A stretch of 64,000 bases of DNA from an uncultured Lachnospiraceae bacterium (lineage in GTDB: Bacteria > Bacillota > Clostridia > Lachnospirales > Lachnospiraceae). Below the pieces are notes generated by a model. The model was not told the DNA's origin, searched no databases, and was given only the letters and a program-made list of their open reading frames with translations. Shown here in pieces: positions 23,744-32,280 of this stretch (positions are counted from its first letter, which is position 1; each line of letters starts with the position of its first letter). Position numbers and translations under genes: made by a program. Where the stretch lies: assembly GCA_947593735.1 (NCBI GenBank), contig CANQDT010000003.1:1-64000 (forward strand). The letters are read 5' to 3'.

Positions 23744-24979
23744 ATGAGGATGAAAAGAACGCGCGCGGAATTATTGCTTCCCGCCAGCAGCTCGGAGGTA
23801 CTCAGGACTGCCGTGACTTACGGGGCGGACGCCGTCTATATCGGCGGAGAATCGTTCGGGCTGCGCGCAAAGGCGAAAAATTTTACCATGGAGGAAATGC
23901 GGGACGGAATCGCGTATGCGCACGCGCGCGGGGTAAAGATTTATGTGACCGCGAATATCGTTGCGCACAACCGCGACCTGGACGGGATCGAGCGCTATTT
24001 TTATGAGCTGAAAGAACTGGGACCGGATGCGGTCATCATATCGGATCCGGGCGTGATGATGATGGCGAAGGAGATTTTGCCGGAGGTGGATATCCATGTC
24101 AGCACGCAGGCGAACAGTACGAATTACGCGACCTTCCGTTTCTGGAACCGGATCGGGGCGTCACGGGTCGTGGCGGCAAGGGAACTGACCCTGCGCGAGC
24201 TCAAAGAGATCCGGGAGCAGATCCCGGACGATATGGAGCTGGAAGCGTTCGTCCATGGCGCCATGTGTATTTCTTACTCGGGACGCTGCCTGCTCAGCAA
24301 TTATTTTACCGGGCGCAATTCAAACGAGGGTTCATGTACGCATCCGTGCCGGTGGAAATATCATGTCGTTGAGGAGCAGAGACCCGGCGAATATATGCCG
24401 GTGGAGGAAAACGACCGGGGAACATATATTTTTAATTCCAGGGACCTGAATATGATCGAACATATTCCGGAGCTTCTGGACGCGGGGATCGACAGCTTTA
24501 AGATCGAGGGCCGCATGAAGACGGCGCTTTATGTGGCGGCGGTCGCGCGGACGTACCGGCTCGCGCTTGAGGATTACGCGGAATCTCCGGAGCGGTACCG
24601 TTCCCGGATGGAATACTACAGGAAGGAGATCGGGAAATGCACGCACCGGCTGTTTACGACCGGATTTTATTTTGGCAGCGCGGACGGGACTTCCCAGATC
24701 TATGACAACAGTTCTTATATAAAAGAATATACGTATCTTGGCATTGTCGGGGATGCGGCTGAAGACGGGTGGTATCAGCTGGAACAGAAGAATAAATTTT
24801 CCGTGGGAGAAACCATTGAGGCGATGGTTCCGGACGGCAGCAATATGCAGGCGACTGTCGAGGCGATCCGGGACGAGGACGGGAACCGGATGGAGTCGGC
24901 TCCCCACGCGCGGCAGAATCTCTATGTGAAATTAAGCCGTGCCCCGGAGACGGGATGGCTGCTGCGGAGAAAGGACTGA
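23744..24979 (+). CDS. trhP: U32-family tRNA hydroxylation protein TrhP
   Basis: The 411-residue product has the peptidase U32 fold: ELLLPASSSEVLRTAVTYGA, AVYIGGESFGLRAKAKNF, VHGAMCISYSGRCLLSNYF and the cysteine set CTHPCRW that binds an Fe-S cluster. U32 proteins TrhP/YrrN-YrrO use prephenate to hydroxylate U34 in tRNAs. Pairing with TrmR, 0 bp apart, supports this. The usual Bacillus pair yrrN-yrrO is reduced to one gene here. The start ATG 23744 follows the trmR stop directly; ATG 23750 is the other choice. Confidence 0.9.
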   Translation: MRMKRTRAELLLPASSSEVLRTAVTYGADAVYIGGESFGLRAKAKNFTMEEMRDGIAYAHARGVKIYVTANIVAHNRDLDGIERYFYELKELGPDAVIISDPGVMMMAKEILPEVDIHVSTQANSTNYATFRFWNRIGASRVVAARELTLRELKEIREQIPDDMELEAFVHGAMCISYSGRCLLSNYFTGRNSNEGSCTHPCRWKYHVVEEQRPGEYMPVEENDRGTYIFNSRDLNMIEHIPELLDAGIDSFKIEGRMKTALYVAAVARTYRLALEDYAESPERYRSRMEYYRKEIGKCTHRLFTTGFYFGSADGTSQIYDNSSYIKEYTYLGIVGDAAEDGWYQLEQKNKFSVGETIEAMVPDGSNMQATVEAIRDEDGNRMESAPHARQNLYVKLSRAPETGWLLRRKD

Positions 24980-24990
24980 CGGAAGACAGA

Positions 24991-26664
24991 ATGATGGAGT
25001 GGAAAAAGGTCTGTCTGGAGGACAAAGACAAAATAACCGCATATCTGCGGCTGGCGGGATATCCCAACTGCGAACTGACCTTTACGAATATTTTATTGTG
25101 GGGACGGCGCTATCCGACCAGATATACGGTTGTGGACGATCATCTGATCATTTATTCGATCCAGGAGCGATCGTTTACCTATCCGCTCGGCGAAGGGGAT
25201 CCGGAGCCGGCGCTTCGGGAGCTTGCCGCGTTTTGCGCGCGGGAGCAGATCCCGCTCCGCTTTCACAGCGTGAACGAATCGATCTGGGACGACCTGCAAA
25301 AGCGGTATCCGGGCAGGTTTCAGATCATCTGGGTCCGGGATTATGCCGATTACGTTTACCGGCGGTCGGATCTCGCGGAGCTGAAAGGAAAAAAATATCA
25401 CGGGAAACGCAACCACATCCATAATTTCCTCCGGACCTGTGACTGGAGCTATGAACCGATCACGGATGCGAACCAAGAAGAATGTTTTGAAATGTCCGTA
25501 AAGTGGTGGGAACAAAACGGCGCGGACGAGGGGGATAAGGAAACGGAGATGGAGGTTACCAGAATGGCGCTCAATCTCAGGAAATATCTCGGGCTGTCGG
25601 GAGGACTGCTCCGCGTGGATGGGAACGTGGCGGCGTTTACCCTCGGGGAAGCAGTCAATCCGGATACGTTTGTGGTGCATATCGAGAAAGCGTTCGCCGA
25701 TCTGCAGGGCGCGTATCCCATGATCAATCAGCAGTTTGTCCTCCATGAAGCGATGGATTATACTTATATCAACCGGGAAGACGACAGCGGGATGCCGGGC
25801 TTGCGCAAAGCGAAGTTATCGTATCATCCGGCGTTCCTGCTGAAAAAAGGATATGTGACCGAAAAAGCGGATACGAGAGAGCTGTATGAGGAAGTGTTTC
25901 CGGAGGATGGGAAAGCGTTCACGGATTATTATTATTCCCATAAGATACGGAACAACAAGGTACTGACGAAATGCGTGGACGGGAACGTAGTCTCCATGCT
26001 GCATATGAACCCGTATTCACTGTGCATAAACGGATCGCGCGCCGACTGTTATTATCTGGTGGCGGTCGCGACAAAGAAAGCGTACCGGCGCAGGGGATAT
26101 ATGCGGGAATTGATGGAGCAGGCTTTTGAGATCGCGCGCAGGGAAGACGTCCCTTATCTGTATCTGATGCCGGCGGACCCGGCGATTTATGAACCGTTCG
26201 GCTTCCAGTTCCTGACGGAACCGACAAGGCAGCAGCCGCAGACGGACCCGGACGAGTGGCAGGCATGGCGGGACAGCCAGAAAAACGCGGTTTGGATTGA
26301 CCGGAGCGGAGGAACGTTCACGGAAGAACTGGCGAAGGAAATGACCGGTTTTGCGACGGAATGGCTTTCCGCGCGGTATGATATTTATACATGCCCGTCA
26401 GAGGCATATTATCAGGATCTTCTGGAACAGGCAATGAGTGAAAACGGCGGGCTGTGCGTCCGGTATGACGGATCGGGAAAGATGGCAGGATTTTTCTTTT
26501 ACTGCGTCGGGGAGTATGTGGAACGATTGCAGAGCGTCGGCGGGATCGACGGATGCCCCGTGCAGAAAAACGCGTCGGTCCCGGGGATCATGATAAAAGC
26601 GATATCCGGATCTGGAACGGAAGAACGGATGGGACAGCGGGTCTGGATACCGGAGATGGTTTAG
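24991..26664 (+). CDS. DUF2156/GNAT double-domain acyltransferase
   Basis: This 557-residue product has an N-terminal GNAT-like fold of the DUF2156 type (LRLAGYPNCELTFTNILLWG, RNHIHNFLRTCDW, AYPMINQQFVLHEAMDYTYI, GLRKAKLSYHPAFLLKKG), the pattern of the C-terminal lysyl-phosphatidylglycerol synthase domain. A second GNAT (about 295-500) follows, with VAVATKKAYRRRGYMRELME as the acetyl-CoA loop. The substrates are unknown. The start ATG 24991 is 11 bp after trhP, so it belongs to the same run. The two acyltransferase halves may act in tandem on one aminoacyl or amine substrate, which is only a guess. Confidence 0.8.
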   Translation: MMEWKKVCLEDKDKITAYLRLAGYPNCELTFTNILLWGRRYPTRYTVVDDHLIIYSIQERSFTYPLGEGDPEPALRELAAFCAREQIPLRFHSVNESIWDDLQKRYPGRFQIIWVRDYADYVYRRSDLAELKGKKYHGKRNHIHNFLRTCDWSYEPITDANQEECFEMSVKWWEQNGADEGDKETEMEVTRMALNLRKYLGLSGGLLRVDGNVAAFTLGEAVNPDTFVVHIEKAFADLQGAYPMINQQFVLHEAMDYTYINREDDSGMPGLRKAKLSYHPAFLLKKGYVTEKADTRELYEEVFPEDGKAFTDYYYSHKIRNNKVLTKCVDGNVVSMLHMNPYSLCINGSRADCYYLVAVATKKAYRRRGYMRELMEQAFEIARREDVPYLYLMPADPAIYEPFGFQFLTEPTRQQPQTDPDEWQAWRDSQKNAVWIDRSGGTFTEELAKEMTGFATEWLSARYDIYTCPSEAYYQDLLEQAMSENGGLCVRYDGSGKMAGFFFYCVGEYVERLQSVGGIDGCPVQKNASVPGIMIKAISGSGTEERMGQRVWIPEMV

Positions 26665-26687
26665 AAGTGGAAAGGATGGAGCAGAGG

Positions 26688-27626
26688 ATGAAATACTTGT
26701 TTGGCGTAGATCTGGGCGGAACCTCAGTAAAGATGGGGTTGTTTACATCGGAGGGAGAACTGCGCAGCCAGTGGGAAATTCCGACCAGAAAAGAGGAGGA
26801 CGGCCGTTTTATCCTGCCGGATATCGCGCAGTCCCTGAAACAGAATATGCGTATCAATAAAATCGTGCCGGAAGACTGCCTCGGAGTCGGGATCGGGGTG
26901 CCGGGACCCGTGGACGAGCAGGGAATTGTAAAGGGCTGCGTCAATCTCGGATGGAAAAACTTCCATGTGGCGCAGGCGTTGTCGGAGCTGACCGGCATGC
27001 CCTGCCGCGCCGGGAATGACGCGAATGTCGCGGCGCTCGGAGAGGTATGGGAAGGCGGCGCGAAAGGATACCGGGATGTAGTGATGGTCACGCTCGGAAC
27101 CGGCGTGGGCGGCGGGATCGTCATCGACGGACAGATCGTTGCCGGAGCGCACGGGGCAGGAGGGGAGATCGGTCATATCACGGTGAACCGGGACGAGCCG
27201 GACGCCTGCAACTGCGGGAAAAAGGGATGTCTGGAGCAGTATGCTTCCGCGACGGGGATTGTAAAACAAATGCGGCGCATACTGGATGAGACGGACGACG
27301 AATGCCCGCTGCGGGGGCAGGAGTATCTTTCCGCGAAAAAGGTATTTGATCATGCAAAGCAGGGCGATAAGCTGTGCGGAAAGGCGGTATGGCAGCTTGG
27401 CGATTCTCTGGGGCTTGCCCTGGCGGGAATCGCCTGCGTCTGCGATCCCGAGATCATCCTGATCGGGGGCGGAGTGTCCAAAGCGGGGGATATCCTGCTC
27501 CGCACGGTCGAGGAAGCGTACCGGCGCTACGCGTTCCATGCGACGGCGGACTGCCGGTTCGCGCTCGCCACGCTTGGCAACCAGGCAGGGATCTACGGCG
27601 CCGCCCGCCTGGCGCTGGACCGGTAA
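26688..27626 (+). CDS. glk: ROK-family glucokinase
   Basis: The 312-residue product has the ASKHA fold of ROK kinases: FGVDLGGTSVKMGLFTSEGE for phosphate binding, GIGVPGPVDEQGIVKGC, NDANVAALGEVWEG with the catalytic Asp, and the zinc site CNCGKKGCLEQYAS with its EIGH motif. It phosphorylates glucose with ATP. There is no winged-helix DNA-binding domain, so it is a kinase and not an NagC-type repressor. I take ATG 26688 behind GGAGCAGAGG; ATG 26676 and longer frames have poorer sites. Confidence 0.92.
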   Translation: MKYLFGVDLGGTSVKMGLFTSEGELRSQWEIPTRKEEDGRFILPDIAQSLKQNMRINKIVPEDCLGVGIGVPGPVDEQGIVKGCVNLGWKNFHVAQALSELTGMPCRAGNDANVAALGEVWEGGAKGYRDVVMVTLGTGVGGGIVIDGQIVAGAHGAGGEIGHITVNRDEPDACNCGKKGCLEQYASATGIVKQMRRILDETDDECPLRGQEYLSAKKVFDHAKQGDKLCGKAVWQLGDSLGLALAGIACVCDPEIILIGGGVSKAGDILLRTVEEAYRRYAFHATADCRFALATLGNQAGIYGAARLALDR

Positions 27627-27676
27627 CTATTGTTCACGAGACGAGCAATCCTGTCATAAACTAATAGAAATCCGGT

Positions 27677-28324
27677 TTGAGGTGCATCGTCCTGCAGTCG
27701 TTTAAACAGCCTTTGACACCTGCGGAGGAACATCGATGTCTTGTATTAAGTAAGGCAGGAGATAAAGAGGCACGCAACCTTTTGATAGAAAGCAACCTGA
27801 GGTTGGTTGCCCATATCGTGAAGAAGTATAATAATCTGGAATGTGACGCCGAGGATCTGATTTCGATCGGGACCATTGGGCTGATGAAAGCCATTGACAC
27901 ATACGACATGACGAAGGGACGGAAACTTGCGACGTACGCTTCCCGGTGTGTGGAAAACGAACTGCTGATGTATTTTCGCCAGAAGCGGAAGCGGAGCAGG
28001 GAGGTTTCCCTGTACGACCCCATCGGCGTTGACAAAGAGGGAAATGAGATCAGCCTTCTGGATATCATTGAGAGCGAAGAGCGGGATCTGATCGAGGAGA
28101 TGGATCTGCTCGACAATACGAAAGCGCTGTACGCGCTGGTCGGAGAAGTCCTGACGGACAGGGAGCGGCAGATCATCTGCCAGCGGTACGGGATCGGAGG
28201 GGCGGAGGAAGTCACCCAGCGCCAGATCGGCGAACAGATGGGGATCAGCCGGAGTTATGTGTCCAGAATTGAGAAACGCGCCCTGGAAAAGCTGAGAAAG
28301 GGCTTTGAAAAAAAGAGAGAGTGA
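27677..28324 (+). CDS. sigK: Sporulation sigma factor SigK
   Basis: The protein matches SigK closely: FKQPLTPAEE, then NLRLVAHIVKKY, EDLISIGTIGLMKAIDTYDM (region 2.2-2.3), a GVDKEGNEISLLDI linker, and region 4 with ERQIICQRYGIGG and RSYVSRIEKRALEKL. SigK runs late mother-cell genes in sporulation. Only the region-2 start is present: no pro-sequence as in Bacillus is encoded, which is normal for many Clostridia. The start is uncertain. TTG 27677 lacks a good site, while CTG 27692 lies 7 bases after GAGGTG and gives the typical N-terminus L-Q-S-F-K-Q-P-L-T. No skin-type interruption is seen. Confidence 0.9.
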   Translation: MRCIVLQSFKQPLTPAEEHRCLVLSKAGDKEARNLLIESNLRLVAHIVKKYNNLECDAEDLISIGTIGLMKAIDTYDMTKGRKLATYASRCVENELLMYFRQKRKRSREVSLYDPIGVDKEGNEISLLDIIESEERDLIEEMDLLDNTKALYALVGEVLTDRERQIICQRYGIGGAEEVTQRQIGEQMGISRSYVSRIEKRALEKLRKGFEKKRE

Positions 28325-28325
28325 T

Positions 28326-28826
28326 ATGTTTCACAGATTTTATCCGGATCGGTATGTGGATTCCGCGTACCAGATCGAGTTTGAACAATATAAAGAGCAT
28401 GGATACCAGGGTATTATCTTTGATATAGATAATACTTTGGTTTTTCATGGCGCGGCTGCGGATGAGCGGTCTGTCGCGCTGTTTCAGAGGCTGCGCGCGC
28501 TCGGGTTTGCAACGTGCCTGATATCCAACAACAAGGAGCCGCGGGTCAAAAGCTTCGCGGACGAGGTATCGTCGCCCTATATTTACAAGGCGGGAAAGCC
28601 GGGAGCCGCAAGCTACAGGAAGGCGATGGAGCGGATGGGGACGGACGAGACCAATACGCTTTTTGTCGGGGACCAGCTGTTTACCGATATTTATGGCGCT
28701 AACCGCGCCGGGATCTACAGCATCCTCGTAAAACCGCTCGGTCCGAAAGAGGAGATCCAGATCGTGCTGAAACGGTATCTGGAGAAAATCGTCCTTTATT
28801 TTTATGAGAGACAGAACCGCCGGTAA
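28326..28826 (+). CDS. YqeG-family HAD phosphatase
   Basis: The 166-residue product has the HAD IIIA pattern: GIIFDIDNTLVFHGA with the nucleophile aspartates, CLISNNKEPRV and TLFVGDQLFTDIYGANRAGI. This is the YqeG family of small phosphatases; the Bacillus member is linked to ribosome assembly genes and the substrate is unproven. It starts 1 bp after sigK at the ATG 28326, inside GTGATATG, so they are coupled. Confidence 0.88.
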   Translation: MFHRFYPDRYVDSAYQIEFEQYKEHGYQGIIFDIDNTLVFHGAAADERSVALFQRLRALGFATCLISNNKEPRVKSFADEVSSPYIYKAGKPGAASYRKAMERMGTDETNTLFVGDQLFTDIYGANRAGIYSILVKPLGPKEEIQIVLKRYLEKIVLYFYERQNRR

Positions 28827-28866
28827 GCCGGGGCGGAGGATGGAAAAGAAAGGGAGAGTGCGCGAA

Positions 28867-29943
28867 ATGGAACGGACGGCAGCGCTGGAACGGGCGAGAA
28901 GCCTTATAAAAGAACTGGAACTGGACGGGATCTTTGTGACGGACCGGTACAATGTCCGCTATTTATCCGGATTTACCGGGAGCGAGGCGGTCCTTCTGCT
29001 CTTCCCGGAATCGCAGTATCTGATCACGGATTTCCGGTATCAGGAGCAGGCGGACAGGCAGTGCCCGGGATATGAGATCCGGATCACGGGGGTCGAGTCG
29101 CGGATGGACTGGTACAACCGGCTGATCTCCGAGAACGGACGCGGACGGATCGGATATGAGGAAGGAACCATGACGGTGCGGGAGTTCCGCCGTTATCAGG
29201 AGGAAGGCGGGCAGGAGAAATTCATCCCTCTCGCGGACCGGCTTGACCTGCTTCGCGTCCGCAAGGAACCGTGGGAACTGGAACGGATCGCGGAAGCGGA
29301 ACGGATCGGGGACGACGCGTTTTCCCATATACTTGGGTTTATCCAACCGGGAAGGACGGAGATCGAGGTCGCCCTGGAACTGGAATTTTATATGCGGAGC
29401 CACGGCGCGGAACGGCTCAGCTTTGATACCATTGTGGCGTCCGGCGTCAACAGCTCCATGCCGCACGCGGAGCCGGGAGAAAAGAAGCTGGAGCGCGGGG
29501 ATCTGGTGACGATGGATTTTGGATGCGTCTATCAGGGATATTGTTCCGATATGACAAGGACGGTCGTGATCGGACGGGCGGATGACCGCCAGAAAGAAAT
29601 TTATTCGCTTGTGCTGCGCGCGCAGGAGGAAGTGCTGCGGGTGATCCGTGCCGGACAGGTCGGACGAGAGGTCGACCGGGTCGCGCGGGATGTGATCGCC
29701 GGAGCCGGATACGGGGAATGTTTCGGCCATGGGCTCGGACACAGCGTCGGCCTTTTTATCCATGAGGAACCCCGCTATTCCACCGGATGCAGCTCCGTGG
29801 TGCCGGAACTGGCGGTGATGAGCGTGGAACCGGGCATTTATCTTCCGGGATGGGGAGGCGTAAGGATCGAAGACCTGGTCGTTGTCCGGAACGACGGATA
29901 TGAAAATCTGACCCATTCGCCGAAACAACTGATCGAATTGTAG
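28867..29943 (+). CDS. M24 aminopeptidase, Xaa-Pro type
   Basis: The 358-residue product has an N-terminal creatinase-like domain (DGIFVTDRYNVRYLSGFTGS) and a C-terminal pita-bread domain. The five metal ligands are present: Asp in TMDFGC, Asp in CSDMTRT, His in GHGLGHSVGLFIHEEP, Glu in MSVEPGIYLP, and Glu in GVRIEDLVVV. This is the Xaa-Pro dipeptidase/aminopeptidase P family that clips N-terminal residues before proline. The start is ATG 28867 behind AAAGGGAG. Related genes are often followed by efp; here hisC follows. Confidence 0.9.
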   Translation: MERTAALERARSLIKELELDGIFVTDRYNVRYLSGFTGSEAVLLLFPESQYLITDFRYQEQADRQCPGYEIRITGVESRMDWYNRLISENGRGRIGYEEGTMTVREFRRYQEEGGQEKFIPLADRLDLLRVRKEPWELERIAEAERIGDDAFSHILGFIQPGRTEIEVALELEFYMRSHGAERLSFDTIVASGVNSSMPHAEPGEKKLERGDLVTMDFGCVYQGYCSDMTRTVVIGRADDRQKEIYSLVLRAQEEVLRVIRAGQVGREVDRVARDVIAGAGYGECFGHGLGHSVGLFIHEEPRYSTGCSSVVPELAVMSVEPGIYLPGWGGVRIEDLVVVRNDGYENLTHSPKQLIEL

Positions 29944-29989
29944 CTGCCGGAACGGAATTGCGCGGCGCGCAGAGAAAAAGGAGAACCGT

Positions 29990-31045
29990 ATGAAAGAATG
30001 GATGAAGAACATTAGGCAGGTCGTGCCGTATACGCCCGGGGAACAGCCCCGCGGGAGATCGGTGATCAAGCTGAATACAAATGAAAATCCCTATCCGCCG
30101 AGCCCGCTGGTGGAACAGGCGCGGAGCAACATCCGCAGGTTCCGCCTCTATCCGGATCCTGCCGCGCGGAAGCTCGTGGATGCGCTGGCACTCCACTATC
30201 ATCTGGAGCCGGAGCAGGTATTTGTCGGCGTCGGATCGGACGATGTGCTCGCGATGTCGTTCCTGACGTTTTTTAACAGTGAAAAACCGATTTTTTTCCC
30301 GGATATCACTTATTCGTTTTACGACGTATGGGCGGATCTGTTCCGGATCCCGTATCAATGCCAGCCGTTGGACGGGCAGTTCCGCATCCGCAGGGAGGAT
30401 TATGAGAAGCCGAACGGAGGGGTCATATTCCCGAACCCGAACGCGCCGACCGGCGTAGCGGAAGATCTGGATTTCATTGAGGATATCGTACGCCATAATC
30501 AGGACGTCGTCGTGATCGTCGATGAGGCGTATGTGGATTTCGGCGCACATTCCGCGCTGGAGCTTACCAGGAAATATGAGAACCTGCTGATCGTGCAGAC
30601 ATTTTCCAAATCCCGCTCCATGGCGGGGATGCGGATCGGGTACGCGATGGGAAGTCCGGCGCTGATCCGCGCGCTCAATCATGTGAAATACTCGTTCAAT
30701 TCCTATACGATGAACGAGGCGGCAATCGAGCTTGGGACAGCCGCGCTGAGCGACCAGGCGTATTTTGAACAGACGATAGAACGGATCGTCCGGACGAGGG
30801 AGCGGTCAAAGAAAGAACTCGCCCGGCTTGGCTTTTCGTTTCCTGATTCGATGGCAAACTTTATTTTCGCGACGCACCCGCGTATCCCGGCAAAAGAAAT
30901 TTTTGAGGCGGCAAGGCAGGAACAGATCTATGTAAGGTATTTTGAAAAGCCGAGGATCGATCAGTATTTGCGCATTACGATCGGTACGGATGAGGAAATG
31001 GATACGCTGTTCCAATTCTTACAAAATTTTACAAATAAGAATTGA
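29990..31045 (+). CDS. hisC: Histidinol-phosphate aminotransferase HisC
   Basis: This 351-residue PLP enzyme of fold type I has the hisC pattern: KLNTNENPYPPSPLVEQARS, VGSDDVLAMSFLTFF, FPNPNAPTGVAE, IVDEAYVDFG and TFSKSRSMAGMRIGYAMG, where the Lys in SKS holds PLP. It makes histidinol phosphate from imidazole-acetol phosphate with glutamate. No other his gene is present here; in Lachnospiraceae a lone hisC may also serve other aromatic amino acids, so the pathway is uncertain. The start ATG 29990 follows AAAAAGGAGAACCGT. Confidence 0.9.
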   Translation: MKEWMKNIRQVVPYTPGEQPRGRSVIKLNTNENPYPPSPLVEQARSNIRRFRLYPDPAARKLVDALALHYHLEPEQVFVGVGSDDVLAMSFLTFFNSEKPIFFPDITYSFYDVWADLFRIPYQCQPLDGQFRIRREDYEKPNGGVIFPNPNAPTGVAEDLDFIEDIVRHNQDVVVIVDEAYVDFGAHSALELTRKYENLLIVQTFSKSRSMAGMRIGYAMGSPALIRALNHVKYSFNSYTMNEAAIELGTAALSDQAYFEQTIERIVRTRERSKKELARLGFSFPDSMANFIFATHPRIPAKEIFEAARQEQIYVRYFEKPRIDQYLRITIGTDEEMDTLFQFLQNFTNKN

Positions 31046-31119
31046 CAGGACAGAAAAAACCCGATATAGTGGTTACAGGCTGACAAATTTTCCGAATTGC
31101 GGATGGAGAAAGGAGGTCT

Positions 31120-31752
31120 ATGGACCACAGCGGGTTTTTTGATTTTGAAAAGGCAAGGGAGCATCTGATCTTTCGGGTGATCAATTATGAAAGAAACCGG
31201 GAACAGCTTCGCGGAGCGCCGTATCTGCGGCTGAACGACCTGGCGATTACGTTCCGCTGGCTTGCGTCGGCGGATGAGGCGGGGATCGCTACCGTGATGA
31301 TCCGGAACGAGCAGAAGGAACAGTGGGGTGTTTCGCTGGAAACGCTCGTGCGGTACGCGAATTGCAATACGCCGCGCCTGTTTCCTGCCAGGACGGCGCC
31401 TCTTGAGGAGATGATAACGGGGGACTGCGCGGACAGCCCGGACGACCTGGAGGATGAGCGGCAGGAAAGCCGGATGATCGTCCTGACAAATACATGGGGG
31501 ATCAACGGAGCGAGCTGTATTTGCTATCGCGGGCTGCTGGATGAGCTTTCCGCGCGGTTTCACGCGAGCCTTTTTATTTTGCCGAGCAGTATCCATGAGG
31601 TGATCCTGCTTCCGGATCACGGTATGTTCCGGGTGGAAGAGCTGGAGGAGATGGTGAGGACCACGAACAGCAGATATGTCGCGGAAGAAGAACGATTATC
31701 GGACCATGTCTATTTCTACGATAAAGAAAGAAAAAGTTTTACTTTTGCGTAA
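31120..31752 (+). CDS. DUF5688-family protein
   Basis: The 210-residue product begins with FDFEKAREHLIFRVINYERN and has the DUF5688 signatures LRLNDLAITFRWLA and TNTWGINGASCICYRGLLDE, then a C-terminal part ending in DHVYFYDKERKSFTFA. The family is found mainly in Lachnospiraceae and is uncharacterised. A strong AAAGGAGG lies before the ATG 31120. No cofactor motif or membrane segment is visible, so it should be cytoplasmic. The gene is followed by the cold-shock gene under its own promoter. Confidence 0.8.
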   Translation: MDHSGFFDFEKAREHLIFRVINYERNREQLRGAPYLRLNDLAITFRWLASADEAGIATVMIRNEQKEQWGVSLETLVRYANCNTPRLFPARTAPLEEMITGDCADSPDDLEDERQESRMIVLTNTWGINGASCICYRGLLDELSARFHASLFILPSSIHEVILLPDHGMFRVEELEEMVRTTNSRYVAEEERLSDHVYFYDKERKSFTFA

Positions 31753-31792
31753 AAAAGAGAAAGAAAATTTGAATGGAATCGAGTTCCTCTCA

Positions 31793-31821
31793 TTGACTTA
31801 TCGGACAAATTATGGTATGAT
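31793..31821 (+). promoter_or_regulatory. Promoter and leader of the cold-shock gene
   Basis: TTGACT (31793-31798) and TATGAT (31816-31821) are 17 bases apart. The transcript would start near 31828 and has a leader of about 50 bases before the TTGGAGG site. Confidence 0.75.
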
Positions 31822-31876
31822 AATACTGTGTTGAACGGAAAATGCAACATTAGAATTATTTTTTGGAGGAACAGAC

Positions 31877-32077
31877 ATGAACAAGGGTACAGTAAAATGG
31901 TTCAATAATCAGAAAGGTTACGGATTTATCTCAGATGAAGATGGTAATGATGTTTTTGTGCATTACTCAGGATTGAATATGGAAGGATTCAAGTCTCTTG
32001 AGGAAGGCGCTGAGGTAGAATTCGAGGTGATCGATGGAGCCAAGGGACCGCAGGCAACGAACGTTACCAAATTATAA
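31877..32077 (+). CDS. Cold-shock protein, CspA family
   Basis: This 66-residue protein is a standard [23 protein letters not shown] (RNP1 KGYGFI) and [11 protein letters not shown] (RNP2 VFVHY). It binds single-stranded nucleic acid and melts RNA structure. It is monocistronic, with TTGGAGG before ATG 31877, its own promoter at 31793-31821 and a terminator at 32151-32187. Constitutive or cold-induced expression cannot be decided from the leader. Confidence 0.95.
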   Translation: MNKGTVKWFNNQKGYGFISDEDGNDVFVHYSGLNMEGFKSLEEGAEVEFEVIDGAKGPQATNVTKL

Positions 32078-32150
32078 TCAAAAGAGACAGAGGAACACTG
32101 TTCATTTACAATAGAGAGTAAGACTGAAGTTTGGAACAATGTTTGACCAG

Positions 32151-32187
32151 GGGGTATTTGCGCAGGCAGATACCCCTTTATAATTTT
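32151..32187 (+). terminator. Terminator of the cold-shock gene
   Basis: GGGGTATTTG (32151-32160) pairs with CAGATACCCC (32167-32176), one GU pair, over a CGCAGG loop. TTTATAATTTT follows. Confidence 0.8.
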
Positions 32188-32218
32188 GTCCGGGATCAAC
32201 AAAAGAGAAAATCAGGTA

Positions 32219-32246
32219 TTGACTTTTTCTCATTATGTGTTATAGT
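32219..32246 (+). promoter_or_regulatory. Promoter of clpB
   Basis: TTGACT (32219-32224) and TATAGT (32241-32246) with a 16-base spacer lie 35 bases before the ATG at 32281. The region does not show a full CtsR or CIRCE operator. Confidence 0.65.
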
Positions 32247-32280
32247 TGTTGTATAACAAATGGATAAGGAGGACAAGAAG

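Noticed and set aside
27626..27676. Possible skin-like insertion at the start of sigK
   Set aside because: The conserved region-2 start is complete and no split frame or recombinase is near; the missing pro-sequence is normal in clostridia.
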